Shown here piece after piece: positions 61,952-64,000 of a stretch of DNA of 64,000 nucleotides; position 1 is the first letter of the stretch, and every line of letters starts with the position of its first letter. The notes below the pieces were generated by a model, which did no database searches, had not been told where the DNA came from, and worked only from the letters and a program-made list of their open reading frames with translations. A program made the translations under genes and the position numbers. The DNA comes from Streptoalloteichus tenebrarius (GTDB lineage: Bacteria > Actinomycetota > Actinomycetes > Mycobacteriales > Pseudonocardiaceae): the NCBI RefSeq assembly GCF_024171885.1, contig NZ_JAMTCP010000011.1, positions 1 through 64,000 of the forward strand, read 5' to 3'.

Positions 61952-62671
61952 ATGGCCGAGCGGGACCAGGAACACCAGGCCGTCCCCGGCTCCCTCGACT
62001 TCGACGCCTTCTATGGGGGCGGCGAACTCGTGGAGGGGCTGCCGTACGCGGGGGTGCCGTGGGACATCGGGGAGCCGCAGCCGGCGGTGGCGGAGTTGGA
62101 GCGGGCCGGGCACGTCGTCGGGGAGGTGCTCGACGTCGGGTGCGGGCTCGGTGAGAACGCCATCTTCCTCGCCTCGCGGGGATATCGGGTGACCGCGGTC
62201 GACGCCTCGCCCAAGGCCATCGAGCAGGCCGAACGACGGGCGGCCGACCGGGGCGTCGACGTCGCCTTCGCGGTGGCGGACGCGACGAGCCTCGCCGGGT
62301 ACGAGGGCCGGTTCGACACCGTGGTGGACAGCGCCCTCTACCACTGCCTCGACGACGACGCGCGACGTCGTTATGTCGCGGCCCTGCGCCGCGTCACCAA
62401 ACCCGGAGCGCGCCTGAACATCGTGTGCTTCTCGGACCGGACCATCGCGGGGCTGGGCGCACCGATGCCGGTGTCGGAGGAGAACCTCCGGACGACGGTG
62501 GAGGGCGCGGGGTGGCGGATCGTGGAGCTGCGCGAGGAGGTGCTGCTGAGCGCCACGGAGGCCATGACGGCCTACCTGGACCAACCGGGGTGGCCCAGCC
62601 GCCGCGGCGAGACGGACGACGAGGGGCGGACCAGGCTTCCCGCCTGGCTGCTGCGCGCGCTCCGCGACTGA
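61952..62671 (+). CDS. SAM-dependent methyltransferase (type 11/25)
   Basis: Class I small-molecule methyltransferase of 239 residues. Motif I LDVGCGLGENAIFLASRGY, post-I VTAVDASPKAIEQAE, motif II-like FDTVVDSALYHCLDD, motif III YVAALRRVTKPGARL. ATG 61952 has AAGGAGAAG at ideal spacing and is preferred to ATG 61928. Divergent from the Lrp gene, a likely regulator. Substrate unknown; relatives act on toxic metals, thiols and thiopurine-like compounds (TPMT-like start EPQPAVAELE). Confidence 0.88.
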   Translation: MAERDQEHQAVPGSLDFDAFYGGGELVEGLPYAGVPWDIGEPQPAVAELERAGHVVGEVLDVGCGLGENAIFLASRGYRVTAVDASPKAIEQAERRAADRGVDVAFAVADATSLAGYEGRFDTVVDSALYHCLDDDARRRYVAALRRVTKPGARLNIVCFSDRTIAGLGAPMPVSEENLRTTVEGAGWRIVELREEVLLSATEAMTAYLDQPGWPSRRGETDDEGRTRLPAWLLRALRD

Positions 62672-62690
62672 TCGCCGCGCCGTCGGCGGG

Positions 62691-62727
62691 CGCGCCCCAG
62701 ACTGTCCATTGAGGACACTGGGGCGCG
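62691..62727. terminator. Long two-part hairpin between convergent genes
   Basis: CGCGCCCCAG (62691-62700) pairs with CTGGGGCGCG (62718-62727); inside, TGTCC (62703-62707) pairs with GGACA (62713-62717). It ends transcription of the methyltransferase and of the convergent acetyltransferase. Confidence 0.75.
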
Positions 62728-62876
62728 TTCGCCCCCACGGGCGGGTGCCGAAGGCGAGGTCCTTTTCTCACGTCCTCGCGGCGGGTAGCGCGGGTGGTCC
62801 TGGGTGAACGCGGGCGCGGACCCAGCACGTGGTCAGGCGGTGTGGCGTTCTCGGGGAGTGCGGGCGGGCCGCCCTG

Positions 62877-63332
62877 TCATCCCAGGGGGTGGTCGTAGCG
62901 GATGAACCCGTGGAAGCGGGCGACCCTGTCATAGAGGGCGCGGGCACGCGTGTTGTCCTGCTGGGTGGTCCAGTAGAGGCGCGCGGCTCCGCGTTCCCTG
63001 GCCGCGTCGGCCACCCGTTCGATGAGCGCGCCGGCCACGCCGTGGCCGCGCGCGGACTCGGCGACGAACAGGTCCTGGAGGTAGCAGGAGTCCGCCATCC
63101 ACGCGGTGGCGTGGAACAGGTAGTGGGCGATGCCCAGCAGCCTGCCGTCCCGCCGCGCGCCGACGCCGTGGATCTCCGTGTCGTCCAGCAGCCGGCGCCA
63201 GGTCTCCTCGTAGACCTCGTCGGGCACGGTCGTTCGGTAGAACGCCTTGTAGCCGCGGGCCAGCTCTTCCCAGTCGGCACGGTCTCCTGGTCGCAACGCG
63301 CCCACCTCGATCACGGCGTTCATGATCGCCAT
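62877..63332 (-). CDS. GNAT-family N-acetyltransferase
   Basis: Acetyl-CoA-dependent acetyltransferase of 151 residues. Seen: VGALRPGDRADWEEL, SCYLQDLFVAESARGHGVAGALIERVADAARERGAARLYW (motifs D and A with the RGxGxA pyrophosphate loop) and NTRARALYDRVARFHGFIRY (motif B). ATG 63332 or the internal ATG nine bases later. Monocistronic; substrate unknown. Confidence 0.92.
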   Translation of the reverse strand: MAIMNAVIEVGALRPGDRADWEELARGYKAFYRTTVPDEVYEETWRRLLDDTEIHGVGARRDGRLLGIAHYLFHATAWMADSCYLQDLFVAESARGHGVAGALIERVADAARERGAARLYWTTQQDNTRARALYDRVARFHGFIRYDHPLG

Positions 63333-63417
63333 CCTCGCACGCGCGGGGGACGTTCAGGCGTGTGCCCGAGGCGCGGGGAGGCAGGTCGGGCCGCCACGAC
63401 CACGAGATTTGGTAAAC

Positions 63418-63427
63418 CGAGCGCTCG
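63418..63427. promoter_or_regulatory. Palindrome CGAGCGCTCG before the YqeB-like gene
   Basis: AAACCGAGCGCTCGCT is the pattern of many TetR-family operators. It is eight bases before ATG 63436 in an otherwise A/T-poor region, next to TAATAAT, so it probably sits on the promoter. No TetR gene is adjacent in the window. Confidence 0.4.
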
Positions 63428-63435
63428 CTCTAATA

Positions 63436-64000
63436 ATGTCCGGCATGGGGGAACGACCGACCGAGGTGGCACACGCCGGCGCCGAGCCGACGGTGGTCAG
63501 GGAGCCCGCGTGGGTCAGGGCCGGGGTCTGGGTGGTGCCGCCGCCGCTGGGCGCGGGAGTCCTCTGGGGGCTCAAGTCGATCTCGGGCTGGATCGCCTCC
63601 CTCTCGTGGTTCCCTGCCCAGGGTGTCTTCCGGCTCGTGTCCGAGATCGCCGAGCCCTACGCGACGGCGGGCGCCGTGGCCCTCGGCCTCGTCGCGGGGC
63701 TGGTCCTCTCCGCGATCATCGCCTCGGAGCAGCTCACCGTCACCGTCTCGCACCGCGAGGTCCGTTGGCGGCGCGACGGCAAGGAGGGCGGCGTCGACCG
63801 GGGTCGGATCGCCTCGGTGTTCGTGGACCGCAAGGCTCTCGTCCTGCTGGACGCGGCCGGCGCGGAGCTGGCCAGGGAGACCTCGGACCTGGCCAGGGAG
63901 CGGCTGCGCGACGCCTTCCGCGCGCACGGCTATCCGTGGCGGGACGAGGGCGATCCCTTCGAGCACGACTACCGGCTCTGGGTCGACGGCACCGATGAGC
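63436..64000 (+). CDS. YqeB-like membrane protein, cut by right edge
   Basis: Open to the end of the window (188 codons). Two hydrophobic helices: VWVVPPPLGAGVLWGLKSISGWIASL (about 35-60) and AGAVALGLVAGLVLSAIIA (about 80-98), followed by a soluble part VSHREVRWRRDGKEGGVDRGRIASVFVDRKALVLLD and ending HDYRLWVDGTDE. This layout is that of the actinobacterial YqeB family. ATG 63436 is chosen; ATG 63445 is possible. Confidence 0.75.
   Translation, partial: MSGMGERPTEVAHAGAEPTVVREPAWVRAGVWVVPPPLGAGVLWGLKSISGWIASLSWFPAQGVFRLVSEIAEPYATAGAVALGLVAGLVLSAIIASEQLTVTVSHREVRWRRDGKEGGVDRGRIASVFVDRKALVLLDAAGAELARETSDLARERLRDAFRAHGYPWRDEGDPFEHDYRLWVDGTDE

Overview
The window is high-GC actinobacterial DNA (strong G/C at third codon positions, GTG starts, SARP/AfsR-type regulators, BON, DUF4865, DUF2231 and YqeB-type proteins). 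The gene set fits a filamentous actinomycete, probably Pseudonocardiales; the genus cannot be fixed from sequence alone.

Layout. (1) 1-23.2 kb is ordinary, mostly intact chromosome: a Ser/Thr kinase cut by the left edge, nucleotidyltransferase, BON protein, metallophosphoesterase, Rsm22 methyltransferase, a coiled-coil protein, two decayed IS5-type transposase copies in inverted orientation, a membrane hydrolase, two odd tRNA genes, an HNH endonuclease, a phosphotransferase, TerC behind a probable Mn2+ riboswitch, a TetR-cupin-DUF4865 cluster, an esterase, an NmrA-like protein, membrane and secreted proteins, and a MarR-MFS pair. (2) 23.2-52.4 kb is an accessory region full of broken genes, insertion sequences and CRISPR arrays. 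It holds two type I-E-like arrays of one repeat family (24.4 and 29.8-30.4 kb, probably one array split by about 5 kb of inserted DNA), a third array of another family (41.6 kb), a secreted NucA/NucB nuclease, a RiPP-style O-methyltransferase with small ORFs in front, a nested pair of IS4 and IS5 elements, a MarR/FAD-monooxygenase unit, an ABC transporter plus two-component system, and remnants of LanB-like, helicase, integrase-like and TIGR02391 genes. No cas gene is visible. (3) 52.6-64 kb returns to intact genes: a large SARP regulator divergent from a nucleotide-sugar dehydrogenase, an NB-ARC/TPR regulator, an orphan CRISPR repeat with its leader, an Lrp/AsnC regulator divergent from a methyltransferase, a GNAT acetyltransferase and a YqeB-like membrane protein cut by the right edge.

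How the parts relate. Several units look self-contained and locally regulated: TetR-cupin-DUF4865 behind an 18-bp palindrome, MarR-MFS behind a 30-bp dyad, MarR-FAD monooxygenase, and ABC transporter-histidine kinase-response regulator. The central region behaves as a collecting site for mobile and defence DNA. Its many single-base frameshifts mean either real decay or indel errors in the assembly; reads would decide.
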